From Marinospirillum celere (GTDB taxonomy: Bacteria > Pseudomonadota > Gammaproteobacteria > Pseudomonadales > Halomonadaceae): DNA of 64,000 nucleotides. The DNA lies in the NCBI RefSeq assembly GCF_900112235.1, contig NZ_FOLH01000003.1:186001-250000 (forward strand), read 5' to 3'. Made by a program: the position numbers and the translations under genes. Positions 11,825 through 20,402 of the stretch are shown piece by piece. Position 1 is the stretch's first letter. The number at the start of each line of letters is the position of its first letter. The notes under the pieces are model-generated. The model was not told the origin of the DNA. It was given only the letters and a program-made list of their open reading frames with translations, and ran no database searches.

Positions 11825-11844
11825 TTTCAAGCGCACGTTTGAAA
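11825..11844. promoter_or_regulatory. PsrA-like operator upstream of fadH
   Basis: TTTCAAGC, four bases, GTTTGAAA: an inverted repeat with one mismatch in 8-base arms. Published PsrA boxes of gammaproteobacteria have the form (TTC)AAAC-N4-GTTT(GAA), as I recall. It lies in the 216-base gap between fadH and the divergent binding-protein gene, 60 bases from the fadH start and 138 from the other, so fadH is the more natural target. Confidence 0.55.
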
Positions 11845-11981
11845 CAAACGAATTGATGACTTGCGAGTATTGAACAAAGCCCCTATAACAGTCATGAGGT
11901 TTCGACCTTGTTTTTCCAATAAAAACGTCCCAAGATTATGAAGGTTCCTTGAACCCGTCACATAAAAAGAGAGAAAAACCT

Positions 11982-13190
11982 ATGATGAAAAAAACACTCC
12001 TTGCTGCCAGCTTTGCTGCAGCATCTCTGCTCGGCGCTGCCCAGCTGCAAGCTGACGTCAAAATTGGCTTTCTTGGTGGCTTTACCGGCCCCATTGAAGG
12101 CATGACACCTGCCATCCATGCAGGTGCAGAACTGGCCAAAAACCAGGTCAACGCTCAAGGCGGTCTACTTGATGGTCGCCAATTTGTGATGCCAACAGGT
12201 GATACCACCTGCGCAGATTCCTCTGCTGCTTCCAATGCGGCTGACCGGATGGTTAACTCAGAGCGAGTGACAGCCATTGTTGGTGCTCTATGTACTGGGG
12301 CCACTATTGCGGCTGCCAACAATGCGGCTGTCCCTGGTGGTGTGGTCATGATTTCACCCGCTTCTACAGCACCTGCAGTAACTGAAATCAATGACAATGG
12401 CCTGGTCTTCCGTACCGTACCTTCTGATGCTTTCCAGGGTGAAGCTCTGGCTCACCTGCTGATTTCCAAAGGCATCAATGAAGTCGTCTCCACCTACGTC
12501 AACAATGACTATGGTCGCGGGCTGGCTATGCAGTTTGTAGAGACTTATGAGTCTCTAGGCGGCTATGTAGGCTCCAACCTAGCCCACGAAGATAATCGCG
12601 CCGACTATCGTTCTGAGCTTGGCTCTCTCTCCGGGGAAATGATCGAAAATTTGGTCGTCTTTGCTTATGCTGACTCTTCCGGCCAAACAATTCTTCGCCA
12701 AGCCCATGAAAGTGGCAACTTCCAGCAATATATTGGTGTTGACGGCATGATCAGTGACACCCTGATCGAAGCCATAGGTGCCGATGTTCTGGAAGGCATG
12801 ATTGCCACCCGCCCAGGCTCTCCAGACCTACCCGGTGCGGATATTTTTGAAGCTGCAGCCAAAGAAGCGGGCTTTGATCCCAATGCTGTTTTTGCGGCTC
12901 AAGCTTATGATGCCGCCTTTATCCTGGCTCTGGCCGTGGAAAAAAATGGCAGCGACTCGCGTGAAGGCCTGGCCGACGCTGTCCGTGCTGTAGCCACTGC
13001 CCCCGGTGAAGTCATTCTTCCTGGTGAATGGGAAAAAGCTAAGCGCCTGATCGCCGAAGGTAAAGACATCAACTACGAAGGTGCTGCTGGCCAGCATGAA
13101 TTTGATGAGAATGGCGATATTATGGGCGTGGTTGTTGAAATGGCCATTGAAGGTGGTCGCCTGGTGACCAAAGGAGTCATTGACTTCTAA
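11982..13190 (+). CDS. Periplasmic substrate-binding protein of a branched-chain amino acid type ABC transporter
   Basis: About 402 residues, starting MMKKTLLAASFAAASLLG with a signal peptide that is likely cleaved after LQA. The mature protein has the type I periplasmic binding fold of LivJ/LivK proteins ('KIGFLGGFTGPIEGM', 'QVNAQGGLLDGR', 'VVSTYVNNDYGRGLA', 'VFAAQAYDAAFILALA'). Substrate specificity among branched-chain amino acids and other amides cannot be read. GAGAG precedes the first ATG by 8 bases; two ATGs are tandem. The permease and ATPase genes lie on the opposite strand facing it, so the system is split into two transcripts that share a bidirectional terminator. Confidence 0.9.
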   Translation: MMKKTLLAASFAAASLLGAAQLQADVKIGFLGGFTGPIEGMTPAIHAGAELAKNQVNAQGGLLDGRQFVMPTGDTTCADSSAASNAADRMVNSERVTAIVGALCTGATIAAANNAAVPGGVVMISPASTAPAVTEINDNGLVFRTVPSDAFQGEALAHLLISKGINEVVSTYVNNDYGRGLAMQFVETYESLGGYVGSNLAHEDNRADYRSELGSLSGEMIENLVVFAYADSSGQTILRQAHESGNFQQYIGVDGMISDTLIEAIGADVLEGMIATRPGSPDLPGADIFEAAAKEAGFDPNAVFAAQAYDAAFILALAVEKNGSDSREGLADAVRAVATAPGEVILPGEWEKAKRLIAEGKDINYEGAAGQHEFDENGDIMGVVVEMAIEGGRLVTKGVIDF

Positions 13191-13240
13191 TTCAACCAAC
13201 CCCTGACTCTGATTGCACACAACTAATCAGAACTCCCCAT

Positions 13241-13275
13241 AAAAAAACCGGCAGCCAAGGCTGCCGGCTTTTTTT
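13241..13275. terminator. Bidirectional intrinsic terminator
   Basis: A 9-bp GC-rich stem (CCGGCAGCC at 13248-13256, GGCTGCCGG at 13259-13267) with A7 on one side and T7 on the other. It can stop both the plus-strand binding-protein gene and the minus-strand liv operon that ends at 13299. Confidence 0.9.
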
Positions 13276-13298
13276 ATCGAGGACAGATTACATCCACG

Positions 13299-14594
13299 TC
13301 AGGTTACATGTTTGATCTTCTCTGGCATCAGCCCTTTAGGTGCATAGCGCAGAACGAGGACAATCAGAAGACCTATGACAAACACGCGTGCTTGCAATGC
13401 CCGGCTGGAGAGATTATCCGGTGCTTCCCAGCCAAGCCAGTTAGTCATTAGATCAGCTCCACCCTGCATCAAGAAAAGCGCCAGGGGTTCAGACATCACC
13501 CAAATAATATAAACCAGCAAAGCACCTAGAATAGTACCCAGGTTATTACCGGGTCCCCCCAGAATCACCATTACCAGCACCAGAAAGGTGTGATTCAAAG
13601 GCAGATAGTTATCTGGTGAGAAAATACCGTTGAAAGTGGTCAAAGCACCACCACCAATACCAATCAACACACAACCAAAGACAAAGACTTCCAGGCGGCG
13701 CTTATTGATATCCTTACCCATTGCCTGAGCAGAAATCTCGTTATCACGAATTGAGCGAATCATCCGACCCCAGGGGGCGTTATAGGCTTTTTGTAGCAGA
13801 TAAAAAATGGCCACTATCATTACCGCAGTAATGACCAGGTAAATAGAACGTGCCATAACAAAGCCCAGCTCACCAGGGCCAGGAGTCGGCCAGGGCAAGG
13901 GGGAAACGGTCGCCGTTCCCCGTGTTAGCCAGTCTTCATTTTTCAGGATGGCTTTAATGATTTCCGCTATACCGAGAGTGGCAATCGCCAGATAGTCACT
14001 CCGTAATCCCAGGCAAACATGGCCAACAAAATAGCCCACCATCCCGGCAAGAAGACCACCCACCAGCCAGCCCACCCAGGCAGGCATACCCAAACCCCCG
14101 ATGTAACCCGCCTGGGATTCAATAGCTGAAGTAACTGGAGCAAACATGCTTTTGAGAATCAGCCAGGAAAGAAGTGCCAGGATAATAGTTAGAGTCGTGC
14201 GTAGCTTTTTAGGCACACCCAAGCGATGCAACTGAGAAGCACCAATGACTATCGCCAGGGCAACCAGTGCCCAGAGGAAAACACGCCCCAGATCCGAAGC
14301 CAACTCAGTACCCCAGAAGGCAGGGTTTACGGGCATACTAAACAACATGGCGCAAAAACCACCCAGGGCAACAAAACCCATAACACCCGCATTAAACTGG
14401 CCACCATAGCCCCACTGAATCGTCAGGCCCAAAGCGATAATCGCATAGCAACTGGCTTCAACCAGCATGCGCACACTATAAGCACTTCCCTGGGAAGCAA
14501 ACACCAGCAATACAGCGACAAAAACCAGAGCTGCAACGATGACTTCGCGTACCGGCAGGCCTTCAGGAAATTTTTCAGTCAATTTTGCCAACAT
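13299..14594 (-). CDS. livM: Branched-chain amino acid ABC transporter permease (LivM type)
   Basis: A 431-residue inner-membrane permease with about ten helices. The family motif 'DYLAIATLGIAEIIKAILKN' and 'APWGRMIRSIRDNEISAQAMGKDINKRRLEVFVFG' are diagnostic. The ATG at 14594 shares one base with the livH stop (TGATG), so the two permease subunits are translationally coupled. It would pair with LivH in the membrane and be powered by LivF and LivG. Specificity is uncertain, as in all Liv-type systems. It is the last gene of the operon and ends at the shared terminator. Confidence 0.92.
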   Translation of the reverse strand: MLAKLTEKFPEGLPVREVIVAALVFVAVLLVFASQGSAYSVRMLVEASCYAIIALGLTIQWGYGGQFNAGVMGFVALGGFCAMLFSMPVNPAFWGTELASDLGRVFLWALVALAIVIGASQLHRLGVPKKLRTTLTIILALLSWLILKSMFAPVTSAIESQAGYIGGLGMPAWVGWLVGGLLAGMVGYFVGHVCLGLRSDYLAIATLGIAEIIKAILKNEDWLTRGTATVSPLPWPTPGPGELGFVMARSIYLVITAVMIVAIFYLLQKAYNAPWGRMIRSIRDNEISAQAMGKDINKRRLEVFVFGCVLIGIGGGALTTFNGIFSPDNYLPLNHTFLVLVMVILGGPGNNLGTILGALLVYIIWVMSEPLALFLMQGGADLMTNWLGWEAPDNLSSRALQARVFVIGLLIVLVLRYAPKGLMPEKIKHVT

Positions 14595-15598
14595 CAGATC
14601 ACCTTTCCTTTAAAGATACCGGTGGGACGCCAGACAAGCACGGCCACAAGGATGAAAAAGGGTACAACGATCTTGTATTCGCTACCCACCAAAGCCAAAT
14701 CACGTGGAATTTCCATCCACTCAGGGAACCAGTGGTGAACTCGCCTCAGCAGTATCGACCAGTTAAAGACTGAGAGAGTCTCGGCATAACCCACAAGAAA
14801 ACCTCCGGCTATAGCACCATAGGGATGCCCAACACCGCCAACGATCGCCGCAGCAAAAATGGGGAGCAACAGGAAGAAACTCATATCTGGCGTCAGGCTG
14901 ACATCCATAGACAAGAAGGTACCAGCCATTGCTGCCAGGGAGCCTGCCAGTATCCAGGTGACTACCACTACCTTGTTGGTATTGATCCCGGAAACTCTTG
15001 CCAAATCAGGATTATCCGACATGGCTCGCATTGCTTTACCCATGCGGGTACGGTTCAAAAACAAATGCAAACCTATAACAGCCAGAATAGTAAAGATGAT
15101 CAGTGTGATCTGAGGCTCAGTAATCACGATGGGTCGGGTTGCCAGATCAAAGGGCATATCAATGCGAAAGATTTCCTTACGCTCTTCGATATACATGCTG
15201 CGGGAACTGGTGCCAGCAAACAGGCGTATTAAGCCTTGTAGCATCAGGGTCACACCCAGAGAGGCAATTACAATAACGATGGGCTTGACCCCATGTTCGC
15301 GCAGTGGCTTATAGAAGGTTTTATCGATACCTATAGCTAGAAAGGCAGTGATTACCATAGCAATAGGTAACATCAGCAAGGGCGTCGGGATGCCTAAAGC
15401 AGCTCCTGCCCCCGGAAAAAGGGCCGTGAACATGAAAACCATCAAGGCGCCAAAGGTCATCATGTCGGCATGGGCAAAGTGCGCAAAACGCATAATACTA
15501 AAAACCAGGGTGACACCGATCGCGCCTATGGCGTAGATAGAGCCGGAAACCGCCCCGGAAATTACCACGTTATTGATAAAAAAGACCAATTCGTTCAA
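14594..15598 (-). CDS. livH: Branched-chain amino acid ABC transporter permease (LivH type)
   Basis: A 334-residue permease with about eight hydrophobic helices and the LivH signatures 'GSIYAIGAIGVTLVFSIMRFAHF', 'RMGKAMRAMSDNPDLARVSGI' and 'PYGAIAGGFLVGYAETL'. The start appears to be TTG at 15598, with GGGAG about 9 bases upstream; no ATG suits the conserved N-terminus. It follows livF by 33 bases and overlaps livM by one base. Confidence 0.92.
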   Translation of the reverse strand: MNELVFFINNVVISGAVSGSIYAIGAIGVTLVFSIMRFAHFAHADMMTFGALMVFMFTALFPGAGAALGIPTPLLMLPIAMVITAFLAIGIDKTFYKPLREHGVKPIVIVIASLGVTLMLQGLIRLFAGTSSRSMYIEERKEIFRIDMPFDLATRPIVITEPQITLIIFTILAVIGLHLFLNRTRMGKAMRAMSDNPDLARVSGINTNKVVVVTWILAGSLAAMAGTFLSMDVSLTPDMSFFLLLPIFAAAIVGGVGHPYGAIAGGFLVGYAETLSVFNWSILLRRVHHWFPEWMEIPRDLALVGSEYKIVVPFFILVAVLVWRPTGIFKGKVI

Positions 15599-15631
15599 GG
15601 TTCTTTACTCCCGTGTTTGGGTGGCACGGCA

Positions 15632-16336
15632 TCAACCGCCGAGGAAGCTCTTGGCCACTTCAGGGTCATTCAGCAAATTTTGACCGGTATCCGTATAGAG
15701 GTTTTGCCCCGAGGCCAGCACAAAACCCTTGGTCGCTATTTCCAATGCCTGCTTGGCATTTTGCTCAACCATCAGGATACCCACGCCCGCTTTATTGATT
15801 TCCACAATGCGATCAAAGATTTCCTGCATATATAGAGGGGACAGGCCCGCAGTTGGCTCATCCAGCAACAGTAGAGTCGGCTCGGTCATCAGGGCACGAC
15901 CCATGGCTACCATCTGGCGCTGGCCACCGGAAAGCTCACCGGCTGGTTGTTTGCGCTTTTCTAATAGAGGCGGGAAGAAAGAATAAATTCTTTCCAGCAT
16001 GGTTTTAGTGGTATGAGGCTTGATATAAGCACCCATCTCCAGGTTTTCTTCCACCGTCATGCTGGGAAAGATATTTTTTTCCTGTGGAATAAAACCCATA
16101 CCCAGCTCGACCAACTTATTGGGCGCTGAATTTTTAATCGATTTATCGCGCAGCAGGATATCCCCACCATTGACTTCAACCAAACCAAAAATGGCTTTCA
16201 GCATAGTGGATTTACCAGCCCCGTTGGGGCCTACAATCACGCCTATGTCTTCCTTGTCGATGGCCATATCCACACCCTTGAGGATATTCATTCCACCATA
16301 GCCACCCTCAACCTGGGTTGCATTCAGTAATGACAT
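15632..16336 (-). CDS. livF: ABC transporter ATPase (LivF type)
   Basis: About 234 residues. Walker A is 'VGPNGAGKSTMLKAIFG', the ABC signature 'ELSGGQRQMVAMGRAL' and Walker B 'LLLLDEPTAGLSP'; 'GFIPQEKNIFPSMTVEENLEMG' is typical of LivF. The ATG at 16336 follows the livG stop after two bases with AAGGTGG well placed, which is better than the in-frame TTG at 16342. It powers the LivHM permease from the cytoplasmic face. Confidence 0.93.
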   Translation of the reverse strand: MSLLNATQVEGGYGGMNILKGVDMAIDKEDIGVIVGPNGAGKSTMLKAIFGLVEVNGGDILLRDKSIKNSAPNKLVELGMGFIPQEKNIFPSMTVEENLEMGAYIKPHTTKTMLERIYSFFPPLLEKRKQPAGELSGGQRQMVAMGRALMTEPTLLLLDEPTAGLSPLYMQEIFDRIVEINKAGVGILMVEQNAKQALEIATKGFVLASGQNLYTDTGQNLLNDPEVAKSFLGG

Positions 16337-16338
16337 AA

Positions 16339-17124
16339 TCAATCCACCTTACCAAAATAGGCTTCAACCACTTCGGGGTTATTACGCACTTCTTCAATAC
16401 TGCCTTCCATCATCACCTCACCCTGGGCAAGAACAATGACTGGATCGCAAAGACGGGCAATCATATCCATATCATGCTCAATCACCAGAAAGGTATAGCC
16501 CATCTCTTGATTTAGGCGCTCGATATTTTTGACCAGATCCACCAATAGGGTACGGTTCACCCCGGCTGCAATTTCATCCAGCAGCACCACCTTGGCATCG
16601 GTCATCATCGTCCGACCCAATTCCAGCAGCTTTTTCTGACCACCGGAAAGATTCCCTGCCAATTCATTTTTGACATGGCCCAGGTTGATGAAATCGATGA
16701 CTTCCAGCGCACGCTGACGAACTTCCTCTTCCTGTTGGCGCACCAAGGAGGGCTTCAACCAAGTACTGAACAGATTTTCACCTTCCTGACGAGGCGGCAC
16801 CATCATCAGGTTTTCTAAGGCAGTCATGTGGGAAAATTCATGGGCAATCTGGAAGGTACGCAACAAGCCTTGATGAAAGAGCTGGTCAGGCGTTTCGTGG
16901 GTGATATCCCGGCCTTCCATCAGCACTTGACCCGAATCTTCCGGCAAGGTGCCAGCAATAATATTGAATAATGTACTCTTACCAGCACCGTTGGGACCGA
17001 TCATGCCGGTCACGGAACCCTTGGCAACTTGAATCGAGCAGTTATTAATCACCTGCAAGCCACCAAAAGCTTTACTGACATTTTGCACTTCAATGATTGG
17101 TTGTTCTTCTAATTTTGAATTCAT
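16339..17124 (-). CDS. livG: ABC transporter ATPase (LivG type)
   Basis: About 261 residues from the ATG at 17124, which has a G-rich GGGGGTAGG just upstream; a longer in-frame start at 17220 would add 32 residues unlike the family. Walker A 'IGPNGAGKSTLFNIIAG', signature 'NLSGGQKKLLELGRTM', Walker B 'VVLLDEIAAGVN' and 'LRTFQIAHEFSHMTALENLMM' are LivG features. First gene of the liv operon on this strand. The tRNA operon lies about 200 bases upstream in the same orientation, with no clear terminator between. Confidence 0.92.
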   Translation of the reverse strand: MNSKLEEQPIIEVQNVSKAFGGLQVINNCSIQVAKGSVTGMIGPNGAGKSTLFNIIAGTLPEDSGQVLMEGRDITHETPDQLFHQGLLRTFQIAHEFSHMTALENLMMVPPRQEGENLFSTWLKPSLVRQQEEEVRQRALEVIDFINLGHVKNELAGNLSGGQKKLLELGRTMMTDAKVVLLDEIAAGVNRTLLVDLVKNIERLNQEMGYTFLVIEHDMDMIARLCDPVIVLAQGEVMMEGSIEEVRNNPEVVEAYFGKVD

Positions 17125-17332
17125 CCTACCCCCGCTAGTAACTAGCTTCAGTATGAGATTTGGACCCAGGGCATTAAACCAAGGTCGCATTCTAGCCACA
17201 TCAAAAGCTGCCCACAACAACTAGGCGCAGATTCATGCAGTAAATGGGCTATTCACTGAATATAGCAATGATTAGGTAGAGAGGAATTTCAAAAGATGAG
17301 ATAAAACATGGAAGGAAGAATAAATTAATTTT

Positions 17333-17408
17333 TGGTGGGTGGTACTGGGTTCGAACCAGTGACCCCCAGCTTGTAAGGCTGGTGCTCTCCCAACTGAGCT
17401 AACCACCC
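17333..17408 (-). tRNA. tRNA-Val (anticodon TAC), copy nearest the operon end
   Basis: 76 bases with CCA encoded. The acceptor GGGTGGT pairs with ACCACCC, the anticodon loop is CTTACAA on a CCAGC/GCTGG stem, and the T loop is TTCGAAC. It differs from the copy at 17652-17727 only by one acceptor base pair (T-A here, C-G there). Confidence 0.96.
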
Positions 17409-17424
17409 AAGAAGATTCAGAAAA

Positions 17425-17501
17425 TGGCGGACCGGACGGGACTCGAACCCGCGACCTCCGGCGTGACAGGCCGGCATTCTAACCAACTGAACTACCGGTC
17501 C
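17425..17501 (-). tRNA. tRNA-Asp (anticodon GTC)
   Basis: 77 bases with CCA encoded. The acceptor GGACCGG pairs with CCGGTCC, the anticodon loop is CTGTCAC, and the T arm is GCGGG/CCCGT with TTCGAGT. Identical to the copy at 17537-17613. Confidence 0.97.
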
Positions 17502-17536
17502 GCAATACTTCTGTATCTGGGGGTTATCACTGTAAA

Positions 17537-17613
17537 TGGCGGACCGGACGGGACTCGAACCCGCGACCTCCGGCGTGACAGGCCGGCATTCTAACCAACT
17601 GAACTACCGGTCC
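17537..17613 (-). tRNA. tRNA-Asp (anticodon GTC), second identical copy
   Basis: Same 77-base sequence as 17425-17501, separated from it by 35 bases. Transcribed second in the operon after tRNA-Val. Confidence 0.97.
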
Positions 17614-17651
17614 GCATTTGCAGCAATACTTCACTAGGTGAAGGACATGAT

Positions 17652-17727
17652 TGGTGGGCGGTACTGGGTTCGAACCAGTGACCCCCAGCTTGTAAGGCTG
17701 GTGCTCTCCCAACTGAGCTAACCGCCC
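17652..17727 (-). tRNA. tRNA-Val (anticodon TAC), promoter-proximal copy
   Basis: 76 bases with CCA encoded. The acceptor GGGCGGT pairs with ACCGCCC; the rest equals the copy at 17333-17408. First gene of the tRNA operon, 17 bases downstream of the -10 element. Confidence 0.96.
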
Positions 17728-17743
17728 CCTCATGTGGCTGCGC

Positions 17744-17790
17744 ATTCTACAGCCTTTTACGAAGCTGTCAATTTCTTTTTTTAATTTTTT
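17744..17790 (-). promoter_or_regulatory. Stable-RNA promoter of the tRNA operon, with AT-rich UP-like element
   Basis: On the minus strand a perfect TTGACA (17766-17771), 16 bases, then TAGAAT (17744-17749), followed by GC-rich GCGCAGCC, the discriminator type linked to stringent control. An A/T tract of about 19 bases (17772-17790) lies directly upstream of the -35, as in rRNA/tRNA UP elements. Confidence 0.8.
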
Positions 17791-18061
17791 TCGCCCACTA
17801 ATCAGAGAATTGCAAAAAACAGGGAACTTAATGTTCAGGTATCCCTCCAACACCGCTGTGGTGTTAATCAGTTCATGTCACCAGCCAAGGAAGGCAACCT
17901 TTTACGACTTTAGTCCATGAGGTCTTTTGTCGCACTGCAGCAAACCCTTGTTTTTGCATGGAAAAGACCCCCAATCAGCCCCGCTTATCCAATTTTTTCT
18001 TTATAATCCACAACCTTAGGTTCAGCTCCTTCTAGCACTGAGTTAGAATGAAGCAGATCCA

Positions 18062-18075
18062 TTGACATGTATCAT
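18062..18075. promoter_or_regulatory. FNR/Anr-type box upstream of ccoN
   Basis: TTGAC-ATGT-ATCAT matches the FNR/Anr consensus TTGAT-N4-ATCAA at 8 of 10 positions. Its centre is about 80 bases before the ccoN ATG. If it sits at -41.5, transcription would start near 18110; the -10 there is weak, as is common for activated promoters. Anaerobic or microaerobic activation by the fnr product at 28437 is inferred. Confidence 0.6.
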
Positions 18076-18148
18076 GGCTGGGGAAGCCCAGCTCCTGGAA
18101 ACTTGGCGCTGGATTCCTCCAACTTAACTGCTGTAATGGGAACCTGAC

Positions 18149-19573
18149 ATGAGCACAGCAATTGAACACCCTACCTACAACTACAAGGTAGTTAGGCAAT
18201 TTGCCATTATGACTGTGGTCTGGGGTATCGTCGGCATGCTTGTCGGCGTCTGGATCGCAGCCCAACTGGCATGGCCTGCACTTAACTTTGATCTTCCTTG
18301 GACTAGCTTCGGGCGTCTGCGTCCGCTGCACACCAATGCAGTTATCTTTGCATTTGGTGGTTCTGCCCTTTTTGCCACCTCCTATTATGTGGTTCAGCGC
18401 ACCTGTCAGGCCCGCCTGATTTCTGACGGTCTGGCTGCTTTCACTTTCTGGGGCTGGCAATTGGTTATTGTACTGGCTGCCATTACTCTGCCGCTGGGTC
18501 TGACCCAAGGTAAGGAATACGCCGAGCTGATTTGGCCCATCACCATTTTGATTGCCGTGGTTTGGGTTGTTTACGCTTTTGTTTTCCTGGGCACCATCTA
18601 CAAGCGCAAAACCTCCCACATTTATGTGGCCAACTGGTTTTTCGCAGCCTTCATTCTAACGGTAGCCGTTCTGCATATCGTTAACAGCATGGCTATTCCC
18701 ACTTCCTGGACCCATTCCTATTCCATCTATTCAGGTGCAACGGATGCCATGGTTCAATGGTGGTATGGTCACAATGCAGTAGGTTTCTTCCTGACTGCTG
18801 GCTTCCTGGGCATGATGTACTACTTCGTTCCCAAGCAGGCTGAACGTCCTGTTTATTCCTACCGTTTGTCGATTGTGCATTTCTGGGCACTGATCTGTGT
18901 TTACATGTGGGCTGGTCCTCACCACCTGCACTACACCGCTCTACCCGACTGGGCTCAGTCACTGGGTATGGTGATGTCCCTGATCCTTCTGGCTCCTTCC
19001 TGGGGCGGCATGATCAACGGCATGATGACCCTCTCAGGTGCCTGGCACAAACTGCGCACTGACCCTATCCTGCGCTTCCTGGTGGTCTCTCTATCCTTCT
19101 ATGGTATGTCTACCTTCGAAGGCCCGATGATGTCCATCAAGACGGTTAACGCCCTCTCCCACTACACGGATTGGACTATCGGTCACGTCCATGCGGGTGC
19201 CTTGGGCTGGGTTGCCATGATTACTATTGGCTGTATTTATCATGTCATTCCCAAGGTCTTCGACAAGCCACAAATGCACTCTATTGGCCTGATCAACGTC
19301 CATTTCTGGCTTTCCACAGTCGGCACCGTTCTTTACATTGCCTCCATGTGGGTTAACGGCATCATGCAGGGTCTGATGTGGCGCGCTGTCAATGCTGACG
19401 GCACCCTGATGTACACCTTCATCGAATCCGTCGAAGCCAGTTATCCAGGCTATGTAGTACGCCTGCTGGGCGGTGCTCTCTGGCTCGTAGGTATGCTGCT
19501 GATGGCCTACAACGTTTACATGACTGTCAAAAGCGATGCTTCTGAAAAGAAAGCAGCCGCACAAGCAGCCTAA
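18149..19573 (+). CDS. ccoN: cbb3-type cytochrome c oxidase subunit I
   Basis: A 474-residue heme-copper oxidase catalytic subunit with about 12 membrane helices, carrying the high- and low-spin b hemes and CuB. The histidine ligands lie in '[20 protein letters not shown]', '[13 protein letters not shown]', '[12 protein letters not shown]' and '[19 protein letters not shown]'. It reduces oxygen to water with proton pumping and has high oxygen affinity. First gene of ccoNOQP; the FNR-type box lies upstream. The ATG at 18149 fits the conserved start. Confidence 0.97.
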   Translation: MSTAIEHPTYNYKVVRQFAIMTVVWGIVGMLVGVWIAAQLAWPALNFDLPWTSFGRLRPLHTNAVIFAFGGSALFATSYYVVQRTCQARLISDGLAAFTFWGWQLVIVLAAITLPLGLTQGKEYAELIWPITILIAVVWVVYAFVFLGTIYKRKTSHIYVANWFFAAFILTVAVLHIVNSMAIPTSWTHSYSIYSGATDAMVQWWYGHNAVGFFLTAGFLGMMYYFVPKQAERPVYSYRLSIVHFWALICVYMWAGPHHLHYTALPDWAQSLGMVMSLILLAPSWGGMINGMMTLSGAWHKLRTDPILRFLVVSLSFYGMSTFEGPMMSIKTVNALSHYTDWTIGHVHAGALGWVAMITIGCIYHVIPKVFDKPQMHSIGLINVHFWLSTVGTVLYIASMWVNGIMQGLMWRAVNADGTLMYTFIESVEASYPGYVVRLLGGALWLVGMLLMAYNVYMTVKSDASEKKAAAQAA

Positions 19574-19591
19574 GCGAAGGGGTTATCAAGA

Positions 19592-20197
19592 ATGAAACAC
19601 GAAATAGTTGAAAAGAACGTTGGCCTCCTATCAGTACTGATTCTGGTAGTCATCAGCTTTGGTGGCCTTGCCGAAATCGTTCCCCTGTTTTTCCAGGATG
19701 CAACCACTAAGCCTGTGAAGGGCCTTAAGCCGCTAAATGCGCTGCAACTGGAAGGCCGCGACATCTACATCCGTGAAGGCTGCTTCAACTGCCACTCACA
19801 GATGATTCGCCCTTTCCGTGCAGAAACAGAGCGCTATGGCCACTATTCAGTTGCTGGTGAGTTCATCTATGACCACCCCTTCCAGTGGGGCTCCAAGCGT
19901 ACCGGACCTGATCTGGCTCGAGTGGGCGGTCGTTACAGTGATGACTGGCACTATGCGCACATGTACAACCCGCGCGATGTTGTGCCTGAGTCCAACATGC
20001 CTGCTTACCCCTGGCTGAACTATGCCACTTTGGATGGCAGCAATACGGCCACCAAAATGTCTCGTCTAAGAATGCTGGGCGTACCCTACACTGATGAAGA
20101 CATTGCTGGCGCTGCGGACAAGGTTCGTGGCAACACCGAAATGGACGCTCTAGTTGCTTATCTACAGCAACTAGGTACCGTCCTTCAAGACAGGTAA
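19592..20197 (+). CDS. ccoO: cbb3-type cytochrome c oxidase subunit II (monoheme cytochrome c)
   Basis: A 201-residue protein with one N-terminal membrane anchor ([22 protein letters not shown]) and a periplasmic cytochrome c domain. The heme attachment site is '[14 protein letters not shown]' (C-x2-CH), and the '[19 protein letters not shown]' and '[12 protein letters not shown]' (axial Met) segments are standard for CcoO. AAGGGG lies 9 bases before the ATG, 18 bases after ccoN. Confidence 0.96.
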   Translation: MKHEIVEKNVGLLSVLILVVISFGGLAEIVPLFFQDATTKPVKGLKPLNALQLEGRDIYIREGCFNCHSQMIRPFRAETERYGHYSVAGEFIYDHPFQWGSKRTGPDLARVGGRYSDDWHYAHMYNPRDVVPESNMPAYPWLNYATLDGSNTATKMSRLRMLGVPYTDEDIAGAADKVRGNTEMDALVAYLQQLGTVLQDR

Positions 20198-20201
20198 GGT
20201 T

Positions 20202-20402
20202 ATGGATATTAACGTTTTTCGTGGGCTAATGTCCGTTGTTCTGCTGTTTGCTTTCCTGGGAATCGTTTTCTGGGCCTACAGTAAGAATCAGAAAAAGCCT
20301 TTCGATGAAGCGGCGAATCTGCCCTTCGCCGATGAAGACGAAGACGAAAAAAACCATAACCAGGATGCAAGTTCATCACTGGAGAATAAAAAGCATGACT
20401 AG
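20202..20402 (+). CDS. ccoQ: cbb3-type oxidase subunit CcoQ/FixQ
   Basis: A 66-residue protein with a single membrane helix (about residues 8-25, 'LMSVVLLFAFLGIVFWAYS') and an acidic cytoplasmic tail, typical of CcoQ, which stabilises the oxidase. It lies 4 bases after ccoO and its 3' end overlaps the ccoP start by 8 bases. Confidence 0.92.
   Translation: MDINVFRGLMSVVLLFAFLGIVFWAYSKNQKKPFDEAANLPFADEDEDEKNHNQDASSSLENKKHD

Larger units (their letters stand above)
17728..18148. other. 421-base intergenic region between the tRNA operon and ccoN
   Basis: It holds the tRNA promoter at its left end and an FNR-type box at 18062-18075 near its right end. A perfect TATAAT occurs on the plus strand at 18002-18007 but without a recognisable -35. 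No credible coding frame on either strand. Confidence 0.7.

Noticed and set aside
17527-17853. 108-codon open frame on the minus strand
   Set aside because: It runs through the tRNA-Asp and tRNA-Val genes and their promoter; the protein has no recognisable features.
18002-18007. Perfect TATAAT upstream of ccoN as the main promoter
   Set aside because: No -35 at a usable distance, and the FNR box would then lie about 55 bases inside the transcript.
18032-18619. 195-codon minus-strand frame
   Set aside because: Antisense to the ccoN start and its regulatory region.
20236-20394. Longer ccoP start
   Set aside because: The added 53 residues overlap ccoQ in another frame and do not resemble CcoP; the ATG at 20395 has a ribosome site.
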